The translations under genes were made by a program, and so were the position numbers. This document shows, one piece after another, positions 35,315 to 45,752 of a stretch of DNA of 64,000 bases; position 1 is the first letter of the stretch, and every line of letters starts with the position of its first letter. The notes beneath the pieces are model-generated. The model did not search any database, was not told the origin of the DNA, and saw only the letters and a list, made by a program, of their open reading frames with translations. The stretch is from Dyadobacter psychrotolerans (lineage in GTDB: Bacteria; Bacteroidota; Bacteroidia; Cytophagales; Spirosomataceae): positions 248,001-312,000 of the forward strand of contig NZ_SMFL01000001.1 of assembly GCF_004349265.1 (NCBI RefSeq), read 5' to 3'.

Positions 35315-36850
35315 TCAGTCCATTACGTTTCTGTCACCACGATTATCAATATAAACGGCACCAATTATGAACGAAAGTGCCGCGATACCAATCGGATACC
35401 AAAGGCCTGAAAGCGGCGTGGAACCCGGAAAGGATGCGACCAGTGTAGCAATGAAAGGTACAAGTCCTCCAAAAACACCATTTCCGATATGGTAAGGAAG
35501 TGACATGGAAGTATAGCGTATCTGCGTGGGAAACAGCTCAACCAGAAATGCAGCAATCGGGCCGTAAACCATCGTTACCAGCAAAACCTGAAAGAATACC
35601 AGCAGAATAATAATTACATAGGTCTTGCCGGGAAGCGTCACATCCGCGATAACCGTTTTGTCTTCCGGCAGGGGAGCCAGCACATCGTCAGGAATTATTT
35701 TAACTACTGACTCTTTAAAAGTAAAACCGCTGTTTAGTGTTTTATAAGAGGTCGTGGTAATGATCGAATCTTTTTCTCCTTTCACAAGCTCACGGGTAAT
35801 TTCCGGCGCAGTCGCCGTTTTCAATTCCGTTTTTTGAAATTCTTTAACATTTGTCGCATCGATAAAATACTGGTAAATGGGTCTGTAAAAGATAATTCCC
35901 AGTAACATGCCGCTAAGCATGATCCACTTACGGCCAACCTTGTCACTCCATGAACCAAACACTACAAAAAATGGCGTTGCCAAAACGATTGCCCAAAGCA
36001 AAATATACCGCGATTCGTTAAAATCAAGCTTACAGGTATTTTCCAGAAAGGACTGAGCATAAAACTGACCTGTGTACCAGATAACACCCTGCCCCATTGT
36101 TGCTCCAAAAAGCGCCAGGAGCACCATTTTAAAATTGGCTTTTTTCTGAAAACTTTCCTTTAAAGGATTAGCTGAAATTTTGCCTTCGGATTTAAGTTTT
36201 GTAAAAACAGGCGATTCATGCATTTTCATACGGATGTAAATGGATACACCCACGAGAAGGATCGACACAAGAAAAGGAATTCTCCAGCCCCAGTCTGCGA
36301 ACTTCTCCGCACCGATTAAATTCTTTGTTAAAACGATGATACCGAGCGACAGAAAAAGCCCCATTGTCGCTGTTGTCTGTATCCAGCTCGTAAAAAAACC
36401 TCGCCTTCCTACCGGCGCATGTTCCGCAACATAAGTCGCTGCTCCGCCATATTCTCCGCCCAGGGCAAGTCCCTGTACCAACCTGAGTATCAAAACCAAA
36501 ATTGGAGCAGCATAACCAATACTCGAGTAAGATGGTATAAGGCCGATCAGAAAAGTAGATCCGCCCATTAAAACCAGTGTTAAAAGAAATGTGTATTTTC
36601 TCCCGATTAAATCACCCAGGCGTCCAAAAACCAGTGCACCAAAAGGGCGTACAATAAAACCGGCAGCAAAAATAGCCAGGGTGTTAATCAGTGCAGAAGC
36701 GCCGGCATCGCTAGGAAACAATTGCTGACCGATAATAACTGCCAGACTACCAAAAATGTAGAAATCATACCATTCAATCAGTGTTCCCAGAGAGGATGCG
36801 GCAATGACCTGGGTAATACTTTGTGTAACGTCGTTTTTGTTTGAACTCAT
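35315..36850 (-). CDS. MFS transporter, metabolite:H+ symporter type
   Basis: A 511-residue inner-membrane symporter related to the MHS group (ProP, KgtP). Motif A is GRLGDLIGRKYTF after helix 2 and its repeat SWSDKVGRKW after helix 8; RLVQGLALGGEYGGAATYVAEHAP is the strongly conserved helix 4 block. It is longer than the usual 430-450 residues because of about 80 extra residues (roughly 335-410) between helices 9 and 10, rich in Lys, Glu, Thr and predicted to lie outside the cytoplasm. Substrates in this group are carboxylates or betaines; no specificity can be read. Confidence 0.9.
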   Translation of the reverse strand: MSSNKNDVTQSITQVIAASSLGTLIEWYDFYIFGSLAVIIGQQLFPSDAGASALINTLAIFAAGFIVRPFGALVFGRLGDLIGRKYTFLLTLVLMGGSTFLIGLIPSYSSIGYAAPILVLILRLVQGLALGGEYGGAATYVAEHAPVGRRGFFTSWIQTTATMGLFLSLGIIVLTKNLIGAEKFADWGWRIPFLVSILLVGVSIYIRMKMHESPVFTKLKSEGKISANPLKESFQKKANFKMVLLALFGATMGQGVIWYTGQFYAQSFLENTCKLDFNESRYILLWAIVLATPFFVVFGSWSDKVGRKWIMLSGMLLGIIFYRPIYQYFIDATNVKEFQKTELKTATAPEITRELVKGEKDSIITTTSYKTLNSGFTFKESVVKIIPDDVLAPLPEDKTVIADVTLPGKTYVIIILLVFFQVLLVTMVYGPIAAFLVELFPTQIRYTSMSLPYHIGNGVFGGLVPFIATLVASFPGSTPLSGLWYPIGIAALSFIIGAVYIDNRGDRNVMD

Positions 36851-36974
36851 TAGTAAGTTAAAGGTCAGGATTTAATTCAAAGAAGTCAGATGGTTGGGCT
36901 TTGCGGTTTATGGTACCGCATTTAGCAGGATAAGGCATAATATCCATTTGAATACTCATATTTTAAAAACAAAA

Positions 36975-37003
36975 AAGCCCCTCAACGCTCGGTTGAAAGG
37001 CTT
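36975..37003 (-). terminator. Rho-independent terminator of the small acidic protein gene
   Basis: AAGCC...GGCTT ends with inner TCAAC/GTTGA pairing form a stem of about 12 bp; read on the minus strand it is followed by a long T tract (36961-36976 reversed). It ends the gene finishing at 37049. Confidence 0.75.
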
Positions 37004-37048
37004 CCTGTTATTTTATTTCAAAAATTAAACGGTTAACCGGATGATCTT

Positions 37049-37234
37049 TTAATCTACATCGTCATCATCTTCGTCTTCCTCATCCGACTCTTCCTTCGAA
37101 TTTCTCAGCAGGTCAGGATCATTGGCCGGCTGACGTTTCGGCTGCGTGTTCTCCGGAAAATCCGGAACTACAGGCGCTTCCAAAATAGGTTTGCTCGTAT
37201 CGGCAATGGCAGGTTCTCCTCTTTCACGTATCAT
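37049..37234 (-). CDS. Small acidic hypothetical protein, 61 aa
   Basis: A 61-residue, proline-rich, apparently disordered protein with an extremely acidic tail (ESDEEDEDDDDVD) and a middle segment VVPDFPENTQPKRQP. It is followed by a convincing terminator on its own strand, which supports a real transcription unit. No homologous family is recognised. An acidic tail of this sort could bind a basic protein or divalent metal; this is speculation. Confidence 0.55.
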   Translation of the reverse strand: MIRERGEPAIADTSKPILEAPVVPDFPENTQPKRQPANDPDLLRNSKEESDEEDEDDDDVD

Positions 37235-37444
37235 AGCGTATATATTTAAAAGGTTATCTACTAATTTATCTGCTGAGTTTATTTAAAGAATCGTTCCACA
37301 GGCATGACTCCCGGCAAGGATGATTTATTAGTAGGAATCGTGGAACAAATACGCACTTCGTTTCTTTAAAAGGAATAATTATCTATCTTAACAAAACAGA
37401 ACGCAGCATCAAAAAGATCACTTAACCGGACTTACAGGAATCTT

Positions 37445-37909
37445 ATGAAAACAGAACGCCGTTCAATACTAAAAAACTTATTTGCATCGATAGCCGGTGT
37501 TGCAGGGTTCGGTATTAGTTCCTCACAGGCAAAAAGTGTGGAAACGTTAACCAAAAAAGAAGTTGGCAGCATTATCAATTTCCAGGAAGTTCCTCTTTAT
37601 TCCAGCCATACCAAGCTGGGGAATATGGTTTTTATTGCAGGTAAAGCGGCCAATGTTGAAGGTGACATCAAGGCTCAGGCAAAAAATGTTTTGGATGAAT
37701 TAGAAAAAGAACTGAACCTGGCCGGTTCTTCGATGAAAAAGGTTTTGAAAGTAAGCGTTTTTTTAAACGATATGAAGGATTTTAAAGACCTGAACGAAGT
37801 CTACAAAGGCCGGTTCGGCGACAAACCGCCGGTTCGAACAACCATTGCAGCAAATGGCGGTATTCCAAGAAATGCGCTGGTTGAGATGGACTGTATTGCT
37901 TATATTTAA
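37445..37909 (+). CDS. Exported RidA-family protein
   Basis: A 154-residue protein of the RidA (YjgF/YER057c/UK114) family, whose cytoplasmic members deaminate reactive enamines and imines. The core shows LGNMVFIAGKAANVEGDIKAQAKNVLD, VLKVSVFLNDMKDF and the signature KPPVRTTIAANGGIPRNALVEMDCIAY with the Arg needed for carboxylate binding. Unusually it carries an N-terminal extension with ERRSILKNLFASIAGVAGF, which resembles a Tat-type signal, so it is probably exported rather than cytoplasmic. Length without the leader fits the family (about 125). Confidence 0.87.
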   Translation: MKTERRSILKNLFASIAGVAGFGISSSQAKSVETLTKKEVGSIINFQEVPLYSSHTKLGNMVFIAGKAANVEGDIKAQAKNVLDELEKELNLAGSSMKKVLKVSVFLNDMKDFKDLNEVYKGRFGDKPPVRTTIAANGGIPRNALVEMDCIAYI

Positions 37910-38082
37910 TTCTAAAAACCCTCATAGACATACATGAGCATTGTTAGTTTGATTTTGAGGCAATCTTGTAAAAGAACTAATAAAAATGTGACCTAAAACT
38001 TCAAAATCCGTACAAATCCAATTTTAAGAGTCCTTTTGAACATTACTATCACACTTTCTTACAGCTTATTTTTTAATTAGAA

Positions 38083-38265
38083 ATGGGAAAATCCGCATCA
38101 TTGGGACAAGAAGAGCAAGAAAAGAAGAAAAAAGCTTCTATCTCTCAAAACATATCAGATGATTTGTTTTATGTCAAAGGACTATCTAATGAGAATACAA
38201 CGAGGTGGATTTCCACAGACGTTCCTGTTGATCTTGAAAGACTGATTTTAGAATCGAAATTGTAA
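38083..38265 (+). CDS. Small hypothetical protein, 60 aa
   Basis: A 60-residue product with a strongly charged, lysine-rich N-terminal third (EEQEKKKKAS) and a more ordered C-terminal half (DDLFYVKGLSNENTTRWIS, then DVPVDLERLILESKL). The ATG follows an AT-rich leader. It ends 4 bases before the convergent GNAT gene. No family recognised; coding nature is moderately likely from composition. Confidence 0.45.
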   Translation: MGKSASLGQEEQEKKKKASISQNISDDLFYVKGLSNENTTRWISTDVPVDLERLILESKL

Positions 38266-38269
38266 TAGA

Positions 38270-38776
38270 TTATTCCTCCTCCTCCACAATCAGCTGCATG
38301 TAAACCACATCCAGCCACTGGTCAAATTTGTATCCGACTTCTCTGAGATACCCTTTTTCGATAAAGCCATATTTTTTATGAAACTCAATGCTTCCACGAT
38401 TTGCAGCGTCGATTGCTCCGATCATGGAATGCAGGCCTGATTCCCTGGCACGCTGAATTAAACTTCCCAAAAGTTTGCCACCCACTCCGATTCCTCTTGA
38501 CTTATCGTCCAGATAAATGGAATGTTCCACACTGAACCGGTACCCGACTTTCGGGCGAAAAATATTATAGGATCCATAACCAATAACACGCTTATCATGT
38601 TCTGCAACGATAACCGGCATGCCATCGTTTATCATCTTTTCAAACCAGGCCGTTTGTTCTTCCAATGTTCTCGCATCGTAGTCATAAATGGCAGTGGTCG
38701 TAAGAATGGCATGATTAATAATTTCGAGAATTGAGGGTAAATCCTTCGGAGCAGCGTTTCTTATGATAAGATCCAT
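38270..38776 (-). CDS. GNAT N-acetyltransferase, phosphinothricin acetyltransferase-like
   Basis: A 168-residue acetyl-CoA-dependent acetyltransferase of the PAT/MnaT group that acetylates small amines such as methionine derivatives or phosphinothricin. Typical blocks are IRNAAPKDLPSILEIINHAI with the TTAIYDYDARTLEE substrate loop, EHSIYLDDKSRGIGVGGKLLGSLI with the CoA-binding R-G-I-G-V-G, and NRGSIEFHKKYGFIEKGYLREVGYKFDQWLDVVYMQ. A promoter element is found 40 bases upstream. Confidence 0.9.
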   Translation of the reverse strand: MDLIIRNAAPKDLPSILEIINHAILTTTAIYDYDARTLEEQTAWFEKMINDGMPVIVAEHDKRVIGYGSYNIFRPKVGYRFSVEHSIYLDDKSRGIGVGGKLLGSLIQRARESGLHSMIGAIDAANRGSIEFHKKYGFIEKGYLREVGYKFDQWLDVVYMQLIVEEEE

Positions 38777-38815
38777 TAAAAGATTAGGTCGGTTTAATCG
38801 GTGATGTTAATGTTT

Positions 38816-38823
38816 CAAAGTTA
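38816..38823 (-). promoter_or_regulatory. Candidate promoter of the GNAT gene
   Basis: The minus strand reads TAACTTTG with TTTG (38842-38845) 18 bases upstream, fitting the Bacteroidota -7/-33 pair. Confidence 0.5.
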
Positions 38824-38920
38824 GCTCAAATTACCAAATCTCAAATTATAAGCTTGTTGATACCGCCAACTTTGTAGAATTTATTTTCCTTTCCCCAATT
38901 TTTCCAATAGCTTTACGGAA

Positions 38921-38999
38921 ACTTTAGGGGTGTCCCGTATGCGGACTGAGATAATACCCTTTGAACCTGATGCAGTTAGTACTGCCGATAGGGAAAAGT
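38921..38999 (+). ncRNA. TPP riboswitch (THI element)
   Basis: The aptamer shows the conserved core GGGGTG, CTGAGA (38946-38951), ACCCTTTGAACCTGAT (38956-38971) and TAGGGAA (38989-38995). The ends ACTTT and AAAGT pair to form P1. It precedes the thiamine operon by about 80 bases and should turn expression down when thiamine pyrophosphate is plentiful; the short expression platform near the thiS start suggests control of translation or premature termination, not resolved here. Confidence 0.95.
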
Positions 39000-39079
39000 A
39001 AGAGATACTGCTACTGTATCTTAATGAATCTTTCGCAAGGTCCATTCCTGAAGTTTTTCTCATAAAACAGTTTTTCAGA

Positions 39080-39283
39080 ATGGAAATCAGCATTAATCAG
39101 CAACGTACAGAAATTCCCGAACGTTTTTCGGTCGAACAGCTTTTGTCCTTTTTGTTCACAGATTCTAAAAAAGGAATTGCCATCGCCATCAACCAGGCTA
39201 TCATTCCAAAAACAGAATGGCAAGTTCGTATTCTTCATCCCGAAGATAAAATAACCCTGATCAAAGCAACTCAGGGTGGATAA
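39080..39283 (+). CDS. thiS: Thiamine sulfur carrier protein
   Basis: A 67-residue ubiquitin-fold protein that carries sulfur as a C-terminal thiocarboxylate to the thiazole synthase ThiG. It ends in the required Gly-Gly (KATQGG), has the family core TDSKKGIAIAINQAIIPKTEW and PEDKITLIKATQ, and matches the normal length (66 in E. coli). First gene after the TPP riboswitch. Confidence 0.94.
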   Translation: MEISINQQRTEIPERFSVEQLLSFLFTDSKKGIAIAINQAIIPKTEWQVRILHPEDKITLIKATQGG

Positions 39284-39354
39284 TCATGTTAACGACCTAC
39301 AATAATTCCACAGATTTCCTACAATCCATACAGCTTACAGCCAAAGGCTAATAG

Positions 39355-41255
<1,901 letters not shown>

Positions 41256-41256
<1 letters not shown>

Positions 41257-41867
41257 TGAAACTATTAGCCATATCCAATCCTGAATTTATCCCTGACGAG
41301 GCTGCACTAATCAACAGTCTTTTCAGGGAAGGATTGGTGTGTTTACATATACGGAAACCGGAAAGTAGAGAGGATAATTTTGCCAATTTATTATCTCAAA
41401 TTGAGCCTGATTTTCTGGGAAAAATAGCGATTCATCAGCATCATAACCTTACGGAAGAAGTTGGAGTCAAGGGACTTCATTTTACCGAGAAAAACAGAAA
41501 AATGGCTGATCCTGAAATGCTCAAAACCTTGAAATCTCGCAACTTTCTTCTAAGCACGTCGATCCATGATTTAGCCGAAATGGATAATCTTTCGCCTCAT
41601 TTTGACTATACGTTTTTCGGGCCGGTGTTTAACAGCATTTCAAAAACGGGTTATTCAAGGGTTATTCAGGACGATTTCTTTTTGAAGGATAATTTAAAAA
41701 AAGTACAGGTAATCGCTCTGGGTGGTATTGATCATACAAATCTGGATCAGATAAAGAAAATGAATTTTGACGGAGCGGCTATCTTGGGAGCACTCTGGAA
41801 AAATCCGATTAATGTAATTTCCAGTTTTCGCCAGACTTCCCAAGTCTTGAAGACTTGTGAAGTCTGA
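41256..41867 (+). CDS. ThiE/TenI-family protein (first copy)
   Basis: A 203-residue TIM-barrel protein of the thiamine phosphate synthase/TenI family. The phosphate loop IALGGID and IHQHHNL are clear, but the pyrophosphate-binding motif reads FFGPVFNSISKTGY instead of the GPxxxTxTK pattern kept by the second copy. This fits a TenI-type thiazole tautomerase, which aromatises the ThiG product, or a divergent synthase; TenI is favoured by the presence of a canonical ThiE next door. Starts on the thiC stop (ATG overlapping TAA by one base). Confidence 0.8.
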
Positions 41868-41881
41868 TCAGCCGTTGACAG

Positions 41882-41942
41882 ATTTGGCCTCAAGCCCTGT
41901 AAAGGCGTAATATCTCAACCCAGGGTTTCTACCCTGGGTCAT
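41882..41942. repeat. REP-like double hairpin between the two thiE-family genes
   Basis: A short imperfect hairpin GCCCTGTAAAGGC is followed by a perfect 9-bp stem ACCCAGGGT (41918-41926), loop TTCT, ACCCTGGGT (41931-41939). The same small-hairpin plus large-hairpin plan occurs after carB near 59.0 kb. It sits inside the thi operon, so it may lower readthrough to the distal genes. Confidence 0.65.
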
Positions 41943-41958
41943 ACATAATCAATCAATA

Positions 41959-42582
41959 ATGATCGATAAACTCCAGTTCATATCAAACCAAAAAAAAGGC
42001 CTCACACATCCCGATAGCATCAAAATTGCACTGGATGCCGGTTGTCGATGGATCCAACTCCGTATTAAAGATCAACCCTACGAATCCGTTCTAAAAACGG
42101 CCATCGAAGCGAATAATCTGTGTGAGAATTACCAGGCAAAACTCATTATCAACGACTTCCCGTTTATTGCAAAAGAAATTGGTGCCTATGGCTTACACCT
42201 TGGGTTAAACGACATGCCTATATCTTCTGCAAGAGAAATTGTCGGTACAAAAATGGTCATTGGCGGGACTGCAAATACACTGGAAAATATTCTGGATCGA
42301 ATCAAAGAAGGTGCCGATTATGTCGGTCTTGGCCCTTTCCGTTTTACATCGACCAAACCAAACCTGAGTCCGATCCTGGGTTTGGAAGGATACAGTAATT
42401 TGACAAAATCACTTAAAAATCTGAAACATACAATTCCACTGATCGCAATTGGCGGAATTACTCAGGAAGATATTCCTGAAATTATCGAAACCGGCATGTA
42501 TGGAATCGCGATTTCCGGGTCGATAATTAATGCTGCAAATCCCGGAAATGTGGTTCACAAAATCAATAAAATATTATGTTAA
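41959..42582 (+). CDS. thiE: Thiamine phosphate synthase
   Basis: Couples hydroxymethylpyrimidine pyrophosphate with thiazole phosphate to thiamine phosphate. The 207 residues carry the standard signature: [48 protein letters not shown] with the pyrophosphate-binding Thr-Ser-Thr-Lys, and [11 protein letters not shown]. It overlaps thiG by 7 bases. It is the canonical copy of the two in this operon. Confidence 0.94.
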   Translation: MIDKLQFISNQKKGLTHPDSIKIALDAGCRWIQLRIKDQPYESVLKTAIEANNLCENYQAKLIINDFPFIAKEIGAYGLHLGLNDMPISSAREIVGTKMVIGGTANTLENILDRIKEGADYVGLGPFRFTSTKPNLSPILGLEGYSNLTKSLKNLKHTIPLIAIGGITQEDIPEIIETGMYGIAISGSIINAANPGNVVHKINKILC

Positions 42583-43346
42583 AAATCGCTGATAAAGACT
42601 TTTCCTCACGCCTGTTTACGGGGACGGGGAAATTCAGTTCATCAAAGTTAATGGAAGAAGCCTTGCTTGCTTCAGGTTCAGAACTCGTAACCGTTGCACT
42701 TCGCCGTGTTGATATGAACAGCCAGGACGACGACATTCTTCTGCATTTGAACCATCCAAAAATAAATCTGTTACCAAATACTTCCGGCGTCCGAACGGCA
42801 AAAGAGGCCGTTTTTGCTGCACAGCTGGCAAGAGAAGCACTGGAAACAAACTGGCTTAAGCTGGAAATTCATCCGGATCCGAAATACCTGATGCCCGACC
42901 CGATTGAAACTTTACTGGCAACGGAAGAACTGGCAAAATTGGGTTTTATAATTCTGCCTTATATTCATGCAGATCCCGTGTTATGCAGGCGATTGGAAAA
43001 TGCAGGAGCCTCTGCCGTAATGCCGCTCGGTTCGCCGATCGGGAGTAACAAGGGTTTAAAAACCATTGATTTTCTGGAAATCATCATTGAACAAAGCAAC
43101 GTTCCCGTGATTGTCGATGCCGGAATTGGCTCGCCTTCCGATGCTGCAAAAGCAATGGAAATCGGGGCTGATGCTGTTTTGGTGAACACGGCTATTGCTG
43201 TCGCAGGCAACCCTGTTCAAATGGCAATTGCTTTTAAAATGGCCGTCGAAGCCGGGCGGATGGCTTACAAAGCCAGACTTGCACAAAAGGGAAATTTCGC
43301 CGTTGCGAGCAGCCCGTTAACCGCTTTTTTAGATGAAGAATTTTAA
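42576..43346 (+). CDS. thiG: Thiazole synthase
   Basis: Builds the thiazole phosphate ring from deoxyxylulose phosphate, the ThiS thiocarboxylate and dehydroglycine. The 256-residue barrel has [11 protein letters not shown] with [18 protein letters not shown], where the Lys of WLKLE forms the substrate imine, [15 protein letters not shown] and [31 protein letters not shown]. It overlaps thiE by 7 bases and thiH by 14 bases, indicating tight coupling. Confidence 0.97.
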   Translation: MLKIADKDFSSRLFTGTGKFSSSKLMEEALLASGSELVTVALRRVDMNSQDDDILLHLNHPKINLLPNTSGVRTAKEAVFAAQLAREALETNWLKLEIHPDPKYLMPDPIETLLATEELAKLGFIILPYIHADPVLCRRLENAGASAVMPLGSPIGSNKGLKTIDFLEIIIEQSNVPVIVDAGIGSPSDAAKAMEIGADAVLVNTAIAVAGNPVQMAIAFKMAVEAGRMAYKARLAQKGNFAVASSPLTAFLDEEF

Positions 43347-44448
43347 AGATTTATTCGAATCATATAGCTGGGCCGAGGTTAAGGAAAGTATTTATTCCAA
43401 AACAAAAACAGATGTGGAATATGCATTGCATTCTTCCAGACGCACTTTGGAAGATTTTAAAGCACTTGTCTCTCCGACCGCCGCAAAGTATCTGGAGCCT
43501 ATGGCCCAGCTTAGTCAGGAATTGACACAAAGGCGGTTTGGGAAAATTATCCAGCTCTATATTCCTCTGTATCTTTCCAATGAGTGCACCAATATTTGTA
43601 CCTATTGCGGATTTAGTCTGGATAATAAAGTGCGTCGAAAAACACTTTCGGATGATGAGATTTTAAAAGAAGTTGCGGTAATTAAGGAGCTTGGTTATGA
43701 GCATGTTTTGCTCGTTACTGGTGAAGCGAACCAAACGGTGCATGTTGAATATTTCAAAAGGGTGCTGAAATTAATCCGTCCTTATTTCGCTCAGGTTTCC
43801 ATGGAAGTTCAGCCACTGGATACCGAAGAATACACCGAATTAATTCCGCTTGGCCTAACTTCTGTTTTAATTTATCAGGAAACTTATCACAAAGAAGATT
43901 ACAAAAAGCATCATCCCAAAGGAAAAAAATCTAACTTTAATTACCGTTTGGAAACGCCGGACAGATTAGGTCAGGCAGGTATTCATAAAATGGGATTGGG
44001 TGTTCTAATAGGACTGGAAGATTGGCGAACGGATAGTTTTTTTACCGCGCTGCATCTTAATTATCTTGAAAAAACATACTGGCAAACGCGTTATAGTTTG
44101 TCATTTCCCAGGCTACGCCCCTTTTCCGGCGGCTTGGAACCAAAAGTAGAAATGAATGACCGCGAACTGGTGCAACTCATTTGTGCCTATCGTTTGTTTA
44201 ATGAGGAAGTGGAGATTTCATTGTCAACACGGGAATCTGAAAAATTCAGAAATCATTGTATACAGCTCGGAATCACGTCAATAAGTGCTGGTTCAAAGAC
44301 GAACCCGGGTGGTTATGCCGTTGAGCCGGAGTCTTTGGAACAGTTCGAAATATCAGACGAACGAAGCCCGGAGGCAATTGCGACGATGATCAGGTCAAAG
44401 GGATATGAGCCTGTTTGGAAAGACTGGGATCGAGTGATGCAATGTTAA
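43333..44448 (+). CDS. thiH: 2-iminoacetate synthase
   Basis: A radical SAM enzyme that splits tyrosine into p-cresol and dehydroglycine for thiazole formation. The 371 residues contain the cluster motif [11 protein letters not shown] (C-x3-C-x2-C) about 95 residues in, [22 protein letters not shown] and [11 protein letters not shown]. Its use, rather than the oxygen-dependent glycine oxidase ThiO, implies an oxygen-sensitive route. Overlaps thiG by 14 bases. Confidence 0.97.
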   Translation: MKNFKDLFESYSWAEVKESIYSKTKTDVEYALHSSRRTLEDFKALVSPTAAKYLEPMAQLSQELTQRRFGKIIQLYIPLYLSNECTNICTYCGFSLDNKVRRKTLSDDEILKEVAVIKELGYEHVLLVTGEANQTVHVEYFKRVLKLIRPYFAQVSMEVQPLDTEEYTELIPLGLTSVLIYQETYHKEDYKKHHPKGKKSNFNYRLETPDRLGQAGIHKMGLGVLIGLEDWRTDSFFTALHLNYLEKTYWQTRYSLSFPRLRPFSGGLEPKVEMNDRELVQLICAYRLFNEEVEISLSTRESEKFRNHCIQLGITSISAGSKTNPGGYAVEPESLEQFEISDERSPEAIATMIRSKGYEPVWKDWDRVMQC

Positions 44449-44574
44449 TGATAGAATGAGTGAATGATAAAATTGGGTGAGGAGTTTGAAATTTAAGCAG
44501 CAGAGCTGCGAAATATTTGTAGAAACCAAGTCGCCACTTTGAAGATTAGGTGCAGCGCACAGAAATAGATATCA

Positions 44575-45633
44575 GTGGAACCAATAGAACGAAAAAGATA
44601 TAGCCGACAGATAATTCTTCCGGAAATGGGTATGGCGGGTCAGGAAAAACTGAAAGCTGCGAAGGTCCTTGTGATTGGCGCGGGTGGTTTGGGCTGTCCT
44701 GTTTTGCAGTATCTCGTTGCAGCCGGAGTTGGAACGATTGGCATTGTGGATGACGATACGGTAGATGTTACCAATCTACATCGTCAGATTTTATATTCTG
44801 CGGATGACCTGGGCAAGGGAAAAGCAGAAACGGCAGTCCAGAAACTGACAGTCATGAATCCTTATGTCAATCTGAAAGCTATTGCAGTTCGGTTGGATGA
44901 ATCGAACGCTGCCGAAATTATTGCCGGTTACGATCTCGTAATTGATGGCTCGGATAATTTCCCGACCCGTTATCTTGCCAATGATGTTTGTGTTGGGTTA
45001 AATAAGCCGCTTGTTTTTGGTTCGATTTTACGTTTTGAAGGACAGGTTTCTGTTTTTAACTACAAGGGCGGACCAACTTATCGCTGTCTTTTTCCCGAAG
45101 CGGAAGAAGGAGATAATTGTGAAGTTGCCGGTGTGATCGGAATTTTGCCGGGAATTATCGGCACCTATATGGCCAATGAAACAATTAAAATTATCTGCGA
45201 TATTGGTGAAGTACTTTCCGGTAAGTTACTGATTTTAAATGCGCTTGGTAACACAAACAATATTTTCAGTTTCAGCAGATCTTCTGATTTTCCTGTACAA
45301 GAAAATCTTAACATTGAAACAGGTATTGAGGAAAATGTAAAAAGGCAAACGAACGAAATGCCTTTCGAAGATCTGGAAAATCTCCTGGAATCGGGGGACG
45401 AAAATGTGTTTCTGATTGATGTCCGGGAAAATTATGAGTTTGAAGAGGACTTTATTGGCGGCATCAACATACCGTTACCCGAACTCCCGGAAAACCTGCA
45501 TACCATGCCCGCCGACAAAACGGTTGTTTTTTATTGTCATAGCGGAAAGAGAAGTAAGCTGGCCACAGATCTGCTAATCAAAAGTGGATTTACAGGAAAA
45601 AGTTACTGGGCTAAAAATAACATGAGTCATTAA
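44575..45633 (+). CDS. thiF: ThiF/MoeB-like adenylyltransferase fused to a rhodanese domain
   Basis: Activates the ThiS C-terminus by adenylation so it can accept sulfur. The 352-residue protein has an E1-like domain (about 1-240) with VLVIGAGGLGCPVLQYL for ATP, LHRQILYSADDLGKGKAE and VIDGSDNFPTRYLAND, then a rhodanese domain (about 255-352) with LIDVRENYEFEEDFI and the active-site loop CHSGKRS. The fusion suggests it both adenylates ThiS and delivers sulfur. The paired CxxC zinc motifs of many MoeB/ThiF proteins are not evident. It starts with GTG at 44575, 126 bases after thiH, and is the last gene before a strong terminator. Confidence 0.9.
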   Translation: MEPIERKRYSRQIILPEMGMAGQEKLKAAKVLVIGAGGLGCPVLQYLVAAGVGTIGIVDDDTVDVTNLHRQILYSADDLGKGKAETAVQKLTVMNPYVNLKAIAVRLDESNAAEIIAGYDLVIDGSDNFPTRYLANDVCVGLNKPLVFGSILRFEGQVSVFNYKGGPTYRCLFPEAEEGDNCEVAGVIGILPGIIGTYMANETIKIICDIGEVLSGKLLILNALGNTNNIFSFSRSSDFPVQENLNIETGIEENVKRQTNEMPFEDLENLLESGDENVFLIDVRENYEFEEDFIGGINIPLPELPENLHTMPADKTVVFYCHSGKRSKLATDLLIKSGFTGKSYWAKNNMSH

Positions 45634-45698
45634 AATTAACTCTAAATAAATAATTGTCTAATTGACAGTAAATACACCAAAGTTGCTGCTTTGCGGTT

Positions 45699-45731
45699 AA
45701 GCCGATGGCCATTTCGTTTCATCGGCTTTTT
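45699..45731 (+). terminator. Rho-independent terminator of the thi operon
   Basis: AAGCCGATG (45699-45707) pairs perfectly with CATCGGCTT (45720-45728) over a 12-base loop and is followed by TTT. It lies 66 bases after thiF. The first possible ATG of the next gene (45705) is inside the stem, which argues for the later start. Confidence 0.85.
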
Positions 45732-45752
45732 ACAATCTCAATAGCTTTTCTT

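Noticed and set aside
38881..39093. Minus-strand open frame over the thiamine leader
   Set aside because: It is antisense to the TPP riboswitch aptamer, whose conserved sequence explains the region.
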